A DNA stretch of 64,000 nt from assembly GCA_020048645.1 (NCBI GenBank), contig JAIFMG010000146.1, forward strand, positions 1 through 64,000, given 5' to 3'. Below, in pieces: positions 8,806 through 18,408 of the stretch. The stretch is from Bacteroidota bacterium. GTDB taxonomy: Bacteria > Bacteroidota > Bacteroidia > Bacteroidales > UBA6013. Made by a program: the position numbers and the translations under genes. The notes below the pieces were generated by a model. The model was not told the DNA's origin. It made no database searches and saw nothing but the letters and a program-made list of their open reading frames with translations. The stretch's first letter is position 1, and each line of letters opens with the position of its first letter.

Positions 8806-11800
8806 GCCCCACCTTTGAGCTTGCGCAGCTCCTCTTCCAGCTCGGCCACGCGCCGGGTGAACGCCTGGAGCGCCTGCCTGTCCTCGCGTCCCCGCTCGAC
8901 GGCCTTCTTCAGCACGGCCTCGTTCGACTTGAGCTTGGCGTTGGCCTTGTCGGTCTCGCGCCGCTTTTCCTCCAGGTCCTGCTGGTACTTGACCATCTCC
9001 TCGAGGTTGGCCCGCATCATCTCCTCCTGGGCCCTCATGATCTCGTTCTGCTCGTTGATCGATTCCATCATCTGCCGAAGCTCCGCCTGCTGGTGCTGGC
9101 TGGCCGTTGTGTCGATGGAGACGACCATGACCTTCTCGACCTCGCGGCCCGTGCTGAAGATGGGCGAATAGTTCTCGTTCAGCCACAGGGCCCGCCCGCC
9201 CAGGTCGAGCTTGCGGGAGACCCGGCAAGACTTGCCCTGGTGGAGCTTCGCGAACACCTCGTCCAGCCCATCGGCGGCGCTGCCCCCAAGCTCGGCATAA
9301 GGCTGCCCGACGAGCTGGGCCAGCTCCATGCCCAGGGCGCGCAGGAAGAGGTCGTTGGCCGAAAGGACCTTGCCCCGCGGGTCGAGGTAGGCGATAAGGA
9401 ACGAGTTGTCGAGGCCATCCAGGATGCTCTTGTTCTCGGCCTGGCGCGCCTTGGACTTGTCCTGGGCCTTCTTGAGCACCGACATGTTGGCCTCGAGCTG
9501 CTTCTGCTGCTTCTGTATCCGGTCAGACTGCTGCTCCAGGGCCTGCTGCTGCTCCTTCTGCTCGGTGATGTCGGTGGCCACCCACAGTATCTTCTGCAGC
9601 TTGCCGCCGTCGCCCGTCAGGGGGATGAAGTTCTCGGAGAACCACAGGGTCTTGCCGCCCACCACCAGCGACTGCTGCTTCTTCTGCACCTTGAGGTCCT
9701 GGAGGTCCCTCCAGAACTGCTCGTAGCCCTGCGGGTAGTCCTCCGCCGAGTCGGGGTCGGTCAGGTCGCGGTGGCCCAGGCGGCCGATGTGCTCGTGGTT
9801 GATGCCCCGCGCCGAGCGCAGGGCGCCGTTGGCCGAGAGCAGGGTGCCGTTGGCGTCGAACTGGGCCACGTAGAACGACGAGTCGAGGCCGTCGAGGATG
9901 GCCTGCATCTCGGCCTGGCGGGCCTTGGACCGGTCCTGGGCCTTCTTGAGCACCGACATGTTGGCCTCGAGCTGCTTCTGCTGCTTCTGTATCCGGCCCG
10001 ACTGCTCCTCCAGGGCCTGCTGCTGCTCCTTCTGCTCGGTGATGTCGGTGGCCACCCAGAGGACCCTGCGGAGCTGGTGGCTGTCGTCGGCCAGGGGGAT
10101 GTAGCTCTCCGAGAGCCAGGTGGTCCGGCCTCCGCTGGCGATGGCCTGCTCCTTCTTCCGGACCTGCAGGTCGCGCAGGGAGCTCCAGAAATGCTCGTAG
10201 CCCTCGGGGTACTCTTCCTGCGAGTCGGGGTTGGTCCAGGCCCGGTGGTGCAGGCCCTTGAGCTGGTCGTGGGCCAGGCCGCGGGCCCGCAGCAGCGCGT
10301 CGTTGGCCGTGAGCACCCTGCCCTGGCTGTCGAACTGGGCCACGTAGAACGACGAGTCGAGGCCGTCGAGGATGGACTGCATCTCGGCCTGCCTGCGGTG
10401 CGACTCCTCCTGCGTGGCCTGGAGCTCCTCGAGGTTCTGGCGCATCTCCTCCTCCTGGGCGGCCATTTCCTCCGACTGCCGGCGCGACTGCTCGAGCAGC
10501 ATGGCCGTCTTCTCGTTGATGCGGGTGTTCGAGATGGTCGAGGCGATGTTCTCGGCCAGGGTCTCCACGAACTGGATCTGGTGCGGCTCGAAGCGCTTGA
10601 AGGAGGCCAGCTCGACGACGCCCAGCAGCCTGCCGTCGATCTTCAGGGGCACGATCAGGATCGAGTTGGGGTTGGCCGTGCCCAGGCCCGAGCGGATCTC
10701 GACGTAGTTGTCGGGCACGTTGTGCATGAAGATGGTGTCCATCTCCAGGGCGCAGGCCCCGACCAGGCCCTCCTTGAGGCCGATCTTCTTCTTGGTGTAC
10801 TTGCGCCGGTCGTAGGCCAGCGAGGCGTACAGCTCGAGGTGGGGCGGCTCGTCCGTCTCGTCGTTGTAGATGAACATGCCGCCCTGGTTGGCCTCCACGT
10901 ACCGGACCAGGTTCTGGATGACGTTGAAGCAAAGCTCCTTGAGGTTCTCGTTGTTCTGCCGGAGGATGTCCCCGAACTTGGCCAGACCCTCGGTGGCCCA
11001 GTTCCGGCGCTGGTCCTCGAGCCGTCGCTTCTCGTCGATGGCGTCGGTCTCGAGCAGGCTCGAGCGCATGGCCACGAGCGAGTTGCCCAGCACGTCGTTG
11101 GGGCTCAGGGGCGCGAACTCGGTGTCGAGCCTGCCCTGGCCGATGGCCTTGGCGAAGTCGGCCGTCTTGCGCAGCCCCTCGAGCAGGGCGTTGACCGAGG
11201 CCGTCATCTCCAGCATCTCGTCGCTGGTGCGGATGTGCATCTGGCCGGAGGCGATGTCGCCCTCGGCCAGGCGCTTGAGCATGAGGGTCGTCTGGCTGAG
11301 CGGCCGGGTTATCTGCTCGGTGATGGCCCGGACCAGCAGCAGGAGCACCATGAGGCCGACGCCCCCCCCGCCCACCAGCACCTTGAGGCTCTGGTTGGCC
11401 TCGACCAGGATGTTGTCGGTCGGGACGGCCACCCCGAAGGCCCAGGTGGCCACGTTGCCGATGTTCATCGGCACCAGCACCACGAAATGGTCCTCCTTGT
11501 CCTCGGGCATCTCGCCCGAGAAGGTGAAGGGCATGCCCGTCTTGACCTTCTGGCTGATGTCGAACTCGCGCTCGAAGAGCGGATAGACCTCCTTGTAGCT
11601 CTTGCCCAGGTAGGCCGGCTCGGGGTGGCTGACGAAGACGGCCTGGTTGGAGAGCAGGAAGCCCATGCCGCCTCCGTAGATGTTCAGGGAGTCGAGCATC
11701 TGGCCCACGCGCTCAAGGCCGATGTCGGTGGCCACGATCCCCACGGTGCGGTTCTGGCTGATCACCGGCACCACGATGCTGGTCAGCAGCACCTCGTCCT

Positions 11801-12383
11801 CGCGGTTGTTGTTGTAGCTGTTGTAGTAGGGCTCCAGCAGGACGGGCCGGCGGTCGCGCAGGGCGGCCTGGTAGTAGGGCGAGTTCGCGATGGAGCGCTC
11901 CAGCGAGGGCGTGACGAGCATCTCCTTGATGCGCTGGTCCTCCGTGGTGGCCTTGTTGTCCACGTAGAAGTACTTGACGAAACGGCCAGAGTTGCCCAGG
12001 GCGTCGTCCGCCAGCAGCGAGTCGCGGTTGTCGATCGAGCTGGGCTCCCAGAAGGTCTTGGCCGCGAGGAACTCGGTGTCGTCGAGGTAGTTGCGAAGCG
12101 TGGCCGCGTAGATGGAACGCCTCTCGGAAACCGCGCGGATGTCCTCGTAGCCCTCGAACGACTGCACCAGCAGCCGGGTGGTCTCGAGCGACTGCTCCAG
12201 GTTTCCCTTGATCTGGGCGGCATACTCCATGGCCACCGACTGCGCGGTCTCCTGCGCGGCGCGGATGGCCTTGTCCCGCGTGATCCAACCGATGTAAGCG
12301 ATCAGGACGGCGATGACCACCGAGGTGCTCAGTCCGACCAAAATGCTGATCTTGCTTTTTATGGATTTGAATTTCATCGCCAT
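8802..12383 (-). CDS. dCache-HAMP-GAF-multiPAS sensor without obvious output domain
   Basis: 1193 aa: N-term TM, Cache-like extracellular region, second TM and HAMP, GAF (NLVRYVEANQGGMFIYND..., GLVGACALEMDTIFMHNVPDNYVEIRSGLG), three PAS-like units (SILDGLDSSFYVAQFD), coiled-coil C-term; no H-box/HATPase, GGDEF, EAL or REC. Confidence 0.88.
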   Translation of the reverse strand: MAMKFKSIKSKISILVGLSTSVVIAVLIAYIGWITRDKAIRAAQETAQSVAMEYAAQIKGNLEQSLETTRLLVQSFEGYEDIRAVSERRSIYAATLRNYLDDTEFLAAKTFWEPSSIDNRDSLLADDALGNSGRFVKYFYVDNKATTEDQRIKEMLVTPSLERSIANSPYYQAALRDRRPVLLEPYYNSYNNNREDEVLLTSIVVPVISQNRTVGIVATDIGLERVGQMLDSLNIYGGGMGFLLSNQAVFVSHPEPAYLGKSYKEVYPLFEREFDISQKVKTGMPFTFSGEMPEDKEDHFVVLVPMNIGNVATWAFGVAVPTDNILVEANQSLKVLVGGGGVGLMVLLLLVRAITEQITRPLSQTTLMLKRLAEGDIASGQMHIRTSDEMLEMTASVNALLEGLRKTADFAKAIGQGRLDTEFAPLSPNDVLGNSLVAMRSSLLETDAIDEKRRLEDQRRNWATEGLAKFGDILRQNNENLKELCFNVIQNLVRYVEANQGGMFIYNDETDEPPHLELYASLAYDRRKYTKKKIGLKEGLVGACALEMDTIFMHNVPDNYVEIRSGLGTANPNSILIVPLKIDGRLLGVVELASFKRFEPHQIQFVETLAENIASTISNTRINEKTAMLLEQSRRQSEEMAAQEEEMRQNLEELQATQEESHRRQAEMQSILDGLDSSFYVAQFDSQGRVLTANDALLRARGLAHDQLKGLHHRAWTNPDSQEEYPEGYEHFWSSLRDLQVRKKEQAIASGGRTTWLSESYIPLADDSHQLRRVLWVATDITEQKEQQQALEEQSGRIQKQQKQLEANMSVLKKAQDRSKARQAEMQAILDGLDSSFYVAQFDANGTLLSANGALRSARGINHEHIGRLGHRDLTDPDSAEDYPQGYEQFWRDLQDLKVQKKQQSLVVGGKTLWFSENFIPLTGDGGKLQKILWVATDITEQKEQQQALEQQSDRIQKQQKQLEANMSVLKKAQDKSKARQAENKSILDGLDNSFLIAYLDPRGKVLSANDLFLRALGMELAQLVGQPYAELGGSAADGLDEVFAKLHQGKSCRVSRKLDLGGRALWLNENYSPIFSTGREVEKVMVVSIDTTASQHQQAELRQMMESINEQNEIMRAQEEMMRANLEEMVKYQQDLEEKRRETDKANAKLKSNEAVLKKAVERGREDRQALQAFTRRVAELEEELRKLKGGA

Positions 12384-12404
12384 GGATTGGGAGGTGGGCG
12401 TTCG

Positions 12405-15400
12405 TCATTTCTTTTTGAGACCCTTGGCCTGCTCCTTGGTCTGGGCCAGGTGCTGGCCGACTTGCTGCTGCCAGAGGGCCTGCTCCTGCCGCAGCCTGGC
12501 CTGCTCGATGGACTGCTCGCGCAGGGGGGTAACGTCCACGCCCAGGAACATGGTGTGCCCTTCGCGGCCGGGCAGCGCGGGCAGGAGGTTCCAGCTCCCG
12601 CTGAGCCAGAAGGTGCTGCCCCGGAGGCTGAAATCCTGTATCAAGGCCGTGAAATGGGCCTCGCGGGCCAGCCGCGAGACCTCCGCTCGGTCGTCGGGCT
12701 CGCGGTGCTGGAGCAGGATTTCGAGGTCCTGGCCCAGGAGCTCGTCCGGGTCGGCCCCCAGGAGGGCCAGAAGGGTGGCGTTGGCCCCCATGATGCGCCC
12801 GTGGCCATCGAGCTCGATGATGCCGGCCATGGGGTTGACGGCGGCGATGACCTGCTCCGACTCGGCCCGGCTGAGCTTGAGCTCCTCCTGGGCATGCTGC
12901 AGCTCGCTGACCTTGCGCAGCAGGTCCTTCTCCTTGCTGGCCAACGCCTTGGCGTTGGCCTCCAGCTCGGCCCGCTGCAGCTTGTCGCGGGTGATGTCGA
13001 AGCTGAAGGTGATGACCTTGGCCAGGTGGCCCTTCTCGTCGAGGACAGGGCTGAAGATCTCGGAGAGCCAGACGATGCCGCGGCTGGGCACCACGAGGCT
13101 GCGCTCGGCGCGGCGCGTCTGGCCCTGGCGCATGGCCTCCCAGAAGGCCTCGGCCTGCTCGGGGCCGTCGAAGACCCCGGCCTGGCCGAGGGTCCCGGGC
13201 ATCCGCTCCGGGTCGATGTCGAAGATGGCCCGCAGGGTGTCGTTCGTCTGGCTGATGGTGCCGTCGGGCAGGAGCTCCGAGATGCCGGCCTGCGGCGATA
13301 TGGCGTCGAGGATGGTGGCCATTTCGGACTGCTTGCGCTGCATCGCGCCTTGGACGGCCTCGAGCTTCTGCAGGTTGCGGAGCAGCTCCTCCTCCGAGTG
13401 CCTGAGCAGGAGGTTCTTCTCCTGCATCTTGATTTCCAAGTCCTTGCTCTCGCTGATGTCCTGGGCCAGGTAGAACACCGTCTTGACCTTGCCGTCGGTG
13501 CCGAAGGTGGGCGTGTAGGTGGCCAGGAACCAGCCCTCGGCGGTATGGCTGACCCTGCGGCGCATCTCGCCCCGGACGGTCTCGCCGTTGAGGACGCGCT
13601 CCCAGATGGCCCGCAGCCGTTCCAGCTCATGCCCGGCCTCCAGCTCGAAGATGTTGTGCCCGACGATCCGGTCGTGCGAGACGCCGGCGTAGTCGCAAAA
13701 CTGGTTGTTGACGTGGAGGATGGAGCCTTCGTGGTCGTACTGGGCCGCGATGATGGCCTTGTCCACGGCGTCGATGAGGCCTTGCATCTCGATCTGCTTC
13801 TGGCGCATCTGCTCCTGCACCTCCTTGAGCTTGCGGAGGTTGCCCACGAGCATGCGCTCGGTCTGCTCCAGCTTGTTCTTCTGCTCGTTGAGCTTGATCT
13901 GCTGGGTCTTGGTCTCGGAGATGTCGTAGGCTATCTTCAGGACGCGGACGACGCTCCCGCCCTCGTTGAAGATGGGGGTGTAGCTCTCGGAGAGCCAGAC
14001 CGCCCTTCCGTTGAACTCGTAGCGGTTGATCTGCTTCTTGCTGATGCCGTTGCGCAGGTCGTTCCAGAAGGCGTCGATGTCGTTGCCGGGCTGCTCGTCG
14101 CGGTCGATTCCGTCCCAGTGGTGCAGGCCGACGATGTGCTCCTTGGGCTTGCCGAAGAGGTTGGCGTAGGGGTCGTTCAGGTCGATGATGGTGCCCAGGG
14201 TGTCGTACTCCATGGTGTAGGAAGAGGAGTTCAGGGCCTGGATGAGGGCCTGGACCTGGCCCTCGCGGCGGGCGGCCTCCTCCTGGGTGGCCTGGAGCTC
14301 CTCGAGGTTCTGGCGCATCTCCTCCTCCTGGGCGCGCATGGCCTCGGCCTGCTGGTTGGACCGCTCGAGCAGCAGGGCCGTCTGCTGGTTGATCTTGGTG
14401 CTCTCGATGGTGGCCGCGATGTCGTCGGCGATGTCCTCGACGAACTGCCGCTCGCTGGGGCTGAGGATCTTGAGCGAGGCCAGCTCGAGGATGCCCACCA
14501 CGGTCTTCTCGGTCTTGAGCGGCACGATGAACAGGCAGCGCGGGCGGGCCTGCCCCAGGCCGGAGGTCAGGTCGATGTAGTCTTCGGGGACCTCCGTCAT
14601 GAAGATGCTCTTGCCCTCCTCGGCGCAGGTGCCGACAAGGCCCTCGCCCAGCAGCACGCTCCGCTTGAGGTGCTTCTGCCGGTTGAAGGCGTAGGCGGCG
14701 GTCATCTCCAGGTGCGGATGCTCCTGGCCGGGCTCGTCCACCAGGATGAACACCCCGCCCTGGTCGGCGCCCAGGTATTCCACCAGCTTCGAGACCACGG
14801 CGTAGCTCAGGGCCTTGGTGCTGTGCGAGTTCTGCCGGAGCAGGTCGGCGAACTTCGCCGCCCCTTCCGAAATCCAGCTCCGCAGCTCGGTCTCCCGCTT
14901 CTGCGAGGCCTCGATGGCCCGGGCCTGCTGGAGGCTCGAGCGCATCCGCAGCAGCGCGTTGCCCAGGGCGTCCTGCTCGCTCATGGGCTCGAACTCGGCC
15001 TCGAGGTTGCCCGAGCCGATGGCGTTGGCGAAGGCCGAGGTCTTGAGCAGGCCCTCGCGCAGGGTGTCGATGGCCTGGTTGACCTGGCCGACCTCGTCGC
15101 CCGAGGCCTTCACCCCGAGGCCCTCGAGCCGGCCCAGGGCCATCTGGCGGGCCTTCTGCGTGATGCCCGCCAGGGGCGTCGTCATGCGGTACACGAACAG
15201 GAAGATGGCCGCCAGCGCCAGCAGGCCCACCACCAGGCCCAGCAGCACGATGCGCCCCAGGCCGTCGCGGGCCTGGCCGTAGATCCGCTCGAGCGGAACC
15301 CGCACCGAGACCTGCCAGGCCTTGTCGGCCCGGCCCACCTCCAGGGGGATGTAGATCGACAGGTAGCGGTCGTCGTACTCGACCGACTGGACCCGGCGCT

Positions 15401-16241
15401 GTATCATCTCAAGCCGCTCGGCGGGGTTGTCGTAGAGGAACTTGAGGTCCTTGCCCACCAGCAGGGGCGCGTCCGAGACGGCCACCACCTTGCCCTGGTT
15501 CGAGACGATGGAGATGCGGGCCGAGCCGTCGAAGATGCTGGTCTGCTCGGCCAGCGACTGGAAGAACTGGATGGTCAGGTCAACGCCCACCATGCCGTAG
15601 AACCTGGACTTGTGGACCACGGGCACGTTCATGCCCGTCACCAGGATGCGGTTCCCATACACGTCCTTGTACTCGTTGGGCTCGTCGATGCGCTCGTGCA
15701 TGAGCTCCTTGGTCTCGTAGTACCAGGTCGAGAGCTCGTTCTGGACCTTGTAGCTCTCGAGCGGCTCCAGGACGATGAGGTTTTCGATGGTGCGCGAGAA
15801 GCCGGGGATGTAGCGCCCGGTCTCGTCGTGGTTGGGGGTCCCCTTGTGCTCGGCGTCCTTGCCGTCGAAGGCGTTCGGCTCCCAGCAGGTGTAAACGCTG
15901 TAGAAGTTGGGGTTGGCGGCCAGGACGCTGGTCAGCATGGAGTTGGCCTCCTCGCGCGTGAGCGAGAAGGTGGCGCTCCGGTCGGGGATGGTGGCGAAGG
16001 TCTGGGCCATGGTGCGGGCCGCGTCCATGGCCCGGTTCATCTCGGTGGCGATCCGCCCCCGGAAGTCGCGGGCCTCGGCGTAGATGTTCTTCTCCGCGAA
16101 CTCGACCGCCCTCTCCTTGGCCAGCGAATAGGCGAACCAGATCAGGATGAAAACCGTCAGCGACACCCCCGACAGGATGACCAAGCCGAGCTTGATCTTG
16201 ATGGAGTTGGGGTCTATTTTGGGTAGGATGCTCCGGGCCAT
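12405..16241 (-). CDS. dCache-HAMP-GAF-multiPAS sensor, paralogue of the neighbouring gene
   Basis: 1278 aa; same layout: TM, Cache (YEFGVDLTIQFFQSL-like MVGVDLTIQFFQSLAEQ), HAMP, GAF (GADQGGVFILVDEPGQEHPHLEMTAAYAF), four PAS units; no output domain seen. Confidence 0.88.
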   Translation of the reverse strand: MARSILPKIDPNSIKIKLGLVILSGVSLTVFILIWFAYSLAKERAVEFAEKNIYAEARDFRGRIATEMNRAMDAARTMAQTFATIPDRSATFSLTREEANSMLTSVLAANPNFYSVYTCWEPNAFDGKDAEHKGTPNHDETGRYIPGFSRTIENLIVLEPLESYKVQNELSTWYYETKELMHERIDEPNEYKDVYGNRILVTGMNVPVVHKSRFYGMVGVDLTIQFFQSLAEQTSIFDGSARISIVSNQGKVVAVSDAPLLVGKDLKFLYDNPAERLEMIQRRVQSVEYDDRYLSIYIPLEVGRADKAWQVSVRVPLERIYGQARDGLGRIVLLGLVVGLLALAAIFLFVYRMTTPLAGITQKARQMALGRLEGLGVKASGDEVGQVNQAIDTLREGLLKTSAFANAIGSGNLEAEFEPMSEQDALGNALLRMRSSLQQARAIEASQKRETELRSWISEGAAKFADLLRQNSHSTKALSYAVVSKLVEYLGADQGGVFILVDEPGQEHPHLEMTAAYAFNRQKHLKRSVLLGEGLVGTCAEEGKSIFMTEVPEDYIDLTSGLGQARPRCLFIVPLKTEKTVVGILELASLKILSPSERQFVEDIADDIAATIESTKINQQTALLLERSNQQAEAMRAQEEEMRQNLEELQATQEEAARREGQVQALIQALNSSSYTMEYDTLGTIIDLNDPYANLFGKPKEHIVGLHHWDGIDRDEQPGNDIDAFWNDLRNGISKKQINRYEFNGRAVWLSESYTPIFNEGGSVVRVLKIAYDISETKTQQIKLNEQKNKLEQTERMLVGNLRKLKEVQEQMRQKQIEMQGLIDAVDKAIIAAQYDHEGSILHVNNQFCDYAGVSHDRIVGHNIFELEAGHELERLRAIWERVLNGETVRGEMRRRVSHTAEGWFLATYTPTFGTDGKVKTVFYLAQDISESKDLEIKMQEKNLLLRHSEEELLRNLQKLEAVQGAMQRKQSEMATILDAISPQAGISELLPDGTISQTNDTLRAIFDIDPERMPGTLGQAGVFDGPEQAEAFWEAMRQGQTRRAERSLVVPSRGIVWLSEIFSPVLDEKGHLAKVITFSFDITRDKLQRAELEANAKALASKEKDLLRKVSELQHAQEELKLSRAESEQVIAAVNPMAGIIELDGHGRIMGANATLLALLGADPDELLGQDLEILLQHREPDDRAEVSRLAREAHFTALIQDFSLRGSTFWLSGSWNLLPALPGREGHTMFLGVDVTPLREQSIEQARLRQEQALWQQQVGQHLAQTKEQAKGLKKK

Positions 16242-16366
16242 TCGCTTGCCAATCTGTGGTGGTTTGTGGGGCCGCGTCGGGCTAAGGGCGGCATTTCGCC
16301 CCGAAACAGCCGGCCCGAGCCGCCCTCATGGATTACGAATATAGCAATTTTCGCGGAACCCGGCCT

Positions 16367-17113
16367 TTATTTCGAAGGGCCCTGCCCGGCCTCCTCCTCG
16401 CCCGGCCGGAGCTGGTCCACCCGGAGCACGAAGCCGCTCCCGTGGATGTTCTCGATCTTGACCCGGGGATCGGCCCGCAGGTGCTTGCGCAGCTTCGACA
16501 CGAACACGTCCATGCTCCGGGTCGTGAAGTAGTTGTCGTCGCCCCAGATCGCCCGCAGGGCCTCGTCGCGGGGGGTGATCCCGTTCATGTTCACGCAAAG
16601 CATCCGCAGCAACTGGGCCTCCTTGGGCGAGAGCTTGGCCTCGAAGTCGTCCAGGCTCACCGTCCGCTTGGCCGAGTCGAAGGTGAAGTGCCCTATCGGG
16701 AACACCGTCCGGTCGTCGCCCTCCTGCCGGCCCGCCTGCCGGCCCGCCTGCCGGCTCAGGATTGCCCGTATCTTGTAGAGCAGCACCTCGGCGTCGAACG
16801 GCTTGGTGATGTAGTCGTCGGCCCCCAGCTTGAACCCCTTGAGGATGTCCTCCTTGAGGGTCTTGGCCGTCAGGAAAACCAGCGGGATGTCCTTGTCGAG
16901 CCGCTTGATTTCCTTGGCGATGGAGAAGCCATCGACGTTGGGCAGCATCACGTCGAGGATGCAGATCTGGTAGTCGCCCTTCTTGAAGGCCGCCACCGCC
17001 TTGGCCCCGTCGTTGACCAGGTCCACCTCGAAGTCGCTCAGCTCAAGGTACGACTTGAGCACCACTCCGAAGTTCACGTCGTCTTCGACCATCAGTATCC
17101 GAACCGCTTCCAT
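16367..17113 (-). CDS. OmpR/PhoB-type response regulator
   Basis: MEAVRILMVEDDVNFGVVLKSYLELSDFEVDLVNDGAKA...CILDVMLPNVDGF...LTAKTLKEDILKGFKLGADDYITKPFD; winged-helix LSPKEAQLLRMLCVN...TTRSMDVFVSKLRKHLRADPRVKIENIHGSGFVL. Start chosen at 17113. Confidence 0.95.
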   Translation of the reverse strand: MEAVRILMVEDDVNFGVVLKSYLELSDFEVDLVNDGAKAVAAFKKGDYQICILDVMLPNVDGFSIAKEIKRLDKDIPLVFLTAKTLKEDILKGFKLGADDYITKPFDAEVLLYKIRAILSRQAGRQAGRQEGDDRTVFPIGHFTFDSAKRTVSLDDFEAKLSPKEAQLLRMLCVNMNGITPRDEALRAIWGDDNYFTTRSMDVFVSKLRKHLRADPRVKIENIHGSGFVLRVDQLRPGEEEAGQGPSK

Positions 17114-17370
17114 GCTTTTTTGCTTTTGTTTCTGTTTGGGTTCCACCCGGCCGCGCCCTGGGGCGGACCTTCGGGGCAACGCCACGAATTTACGAATTAT
17201 GCAGGAATCTCCCCCCAAAGGGCCCTGTTTTCGGGAAAAGGCCCCGGCTTGGAACCGGCGGCCGCGGGGCATCCCTGACGCCCCCCATCGCGTCCCGCGG
17301 CGTGAAATTGCGAAATTCTGGCTTAAACCCCAAAACGGCCCCGCCGCCGGCCGCCGGGGCCGGGCCACGC

Positions 17371-18408
17371 TCAGAATCCCAGATCCGAGAATTTCTCCTT
17401 CTTGTGGAAGAAGGCCTGCCAGACGACGCTCTTGGGATAGACCAGCCCGGGGGCGAGCTCCCGCCCTGGCCGCGCCCCGAGCAGGGCCCGGCGCTGGCGC
17501 AGCAGGCGGGGCAGACGGGCGTAGAAGGACAGGTGCGCCCGGAGCACCGCCGCGAAGAGCCGGGCCTCGCCCTGGGCCAGGAAGCGCAGGGCCGCCGGCA
17601 GGTCCAGCGCCAGGCGGACGAGCACCTTGCGCGCGGCCTGGCCCCGAGGCAGGTTCTTGACCATCATCGACAGGTTGTTGCGGAAGTTCAGGAAGGTCTT
17701 GCGCGGCGAGCCCTTGCGCAGGCTGGCGCCCCCGACGTGGAAGACCGCCGAGCCGGGGCAGAAGCCGATCCGCCAGCCGGCGTTCAGCAAACGCCAGCAG
17801 AGGTCGATCTCTTCCATGTGGGCCACGAAATCCTCGTCGAAGCCGCCCATCGCCAGGAAAAGCTCCCTGCGGATGGCCATGCAGGCGCCCGAGGCCCAGA
17901 AGCAGTCGCGCGGGTCGTCGTACTGGCCCCCGTCGGCCTCCACCCGCTCGAACAGGCGGCCCCGGCAGAAGGTGTAGCCCAGGTGGTCGATGAAGCCCCC
18001 GGCCGCCCCGGCGTCCTCGAACAGCTCGGGCGACCGCTGGCTGCGCACCTTCGGCGAGACGGCCGCCAGGTCGGGCTCGGCCTCCAGGCGGGCCAGCAGC
18101 GGCTCCAGCCAGCCCTCCGCGACCTCGACATCCGAGTTCAGCAGCACGACCCACTCGTGCTCGAGCTGGGCCAGGGCCAGGTTGTAGCCCTTGGCGAAGC
18201 CGTGGTTCTGGTCGAGCTGCAGCCAGCGCGCCCGCGGGAAGCGCTCGCTGGCCAGCTCGAAGCTGCCGTCGGTGGAGTGGTTGTCGGCCACCACCACTTC
18301 GGCCAGCCCCGGCGGGGTGTAGGCCAGCAGCGGCGGCAGGAAGCGCTCGAGCAGCGCGCGCCCGTTCCAGTTGAGCACCACCACGGCGGCGCGGGCCGTG
18401 GCGCTCAC
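17371..18408 (-). CDS. Glycosyltransferase family 2
   Basis: AVVVLNWNGRALLERFLPPLLAYT...EVVVADNHSTDGSFEL...GFAKGYNLAL...VVLLNSDVEV...WASGACMAIRRELFLAMGGFDEDFVAHMEEIDLCWRL. Probable GTG start 18408 overlapping suhB stop. Confidence 0.9.
   Translation of the reverse strand: MSATARAAVVVLNWNGRALLERFLPPLLAYTPPGLAEVVVADNHSTDGSFELASERFPRARWLQLDQNHGFAKGYNLALAQLEHEWVVLLNSDVEVAEGWLEPLLARLEAEPDLAAVSPKVRSQRSPELFEDAGAAGGFIDHLGYTFCRGRLFERVEADGGQYDDPRDCFWASGACMAIRRELFLAMGGFDEDFVAHMEEIDLCWRLLNAGWRIGFCPGSAVFHVGGASLRKGSPRKTFLNFRNNLSMMVKNLPRGQAARKVLVRLALDLPAALRFLAQGEARLFAAVLRAHLSFYARLPRLLRQRRALLGARPGRELAPGLVYPKSVVWQAFFHKKEKFSDLGF

Noticed and set aside
8781-16226. 2481-aa plus-strand ORF
   Set aside because: Exact antisense of two well-supported PAS sensor genes. 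High-GC codon bias (few T/A-starting stops antisense) keeps the frame open, and the translation is low-complexity L/G/V/Q/D/H-rich with no domain.
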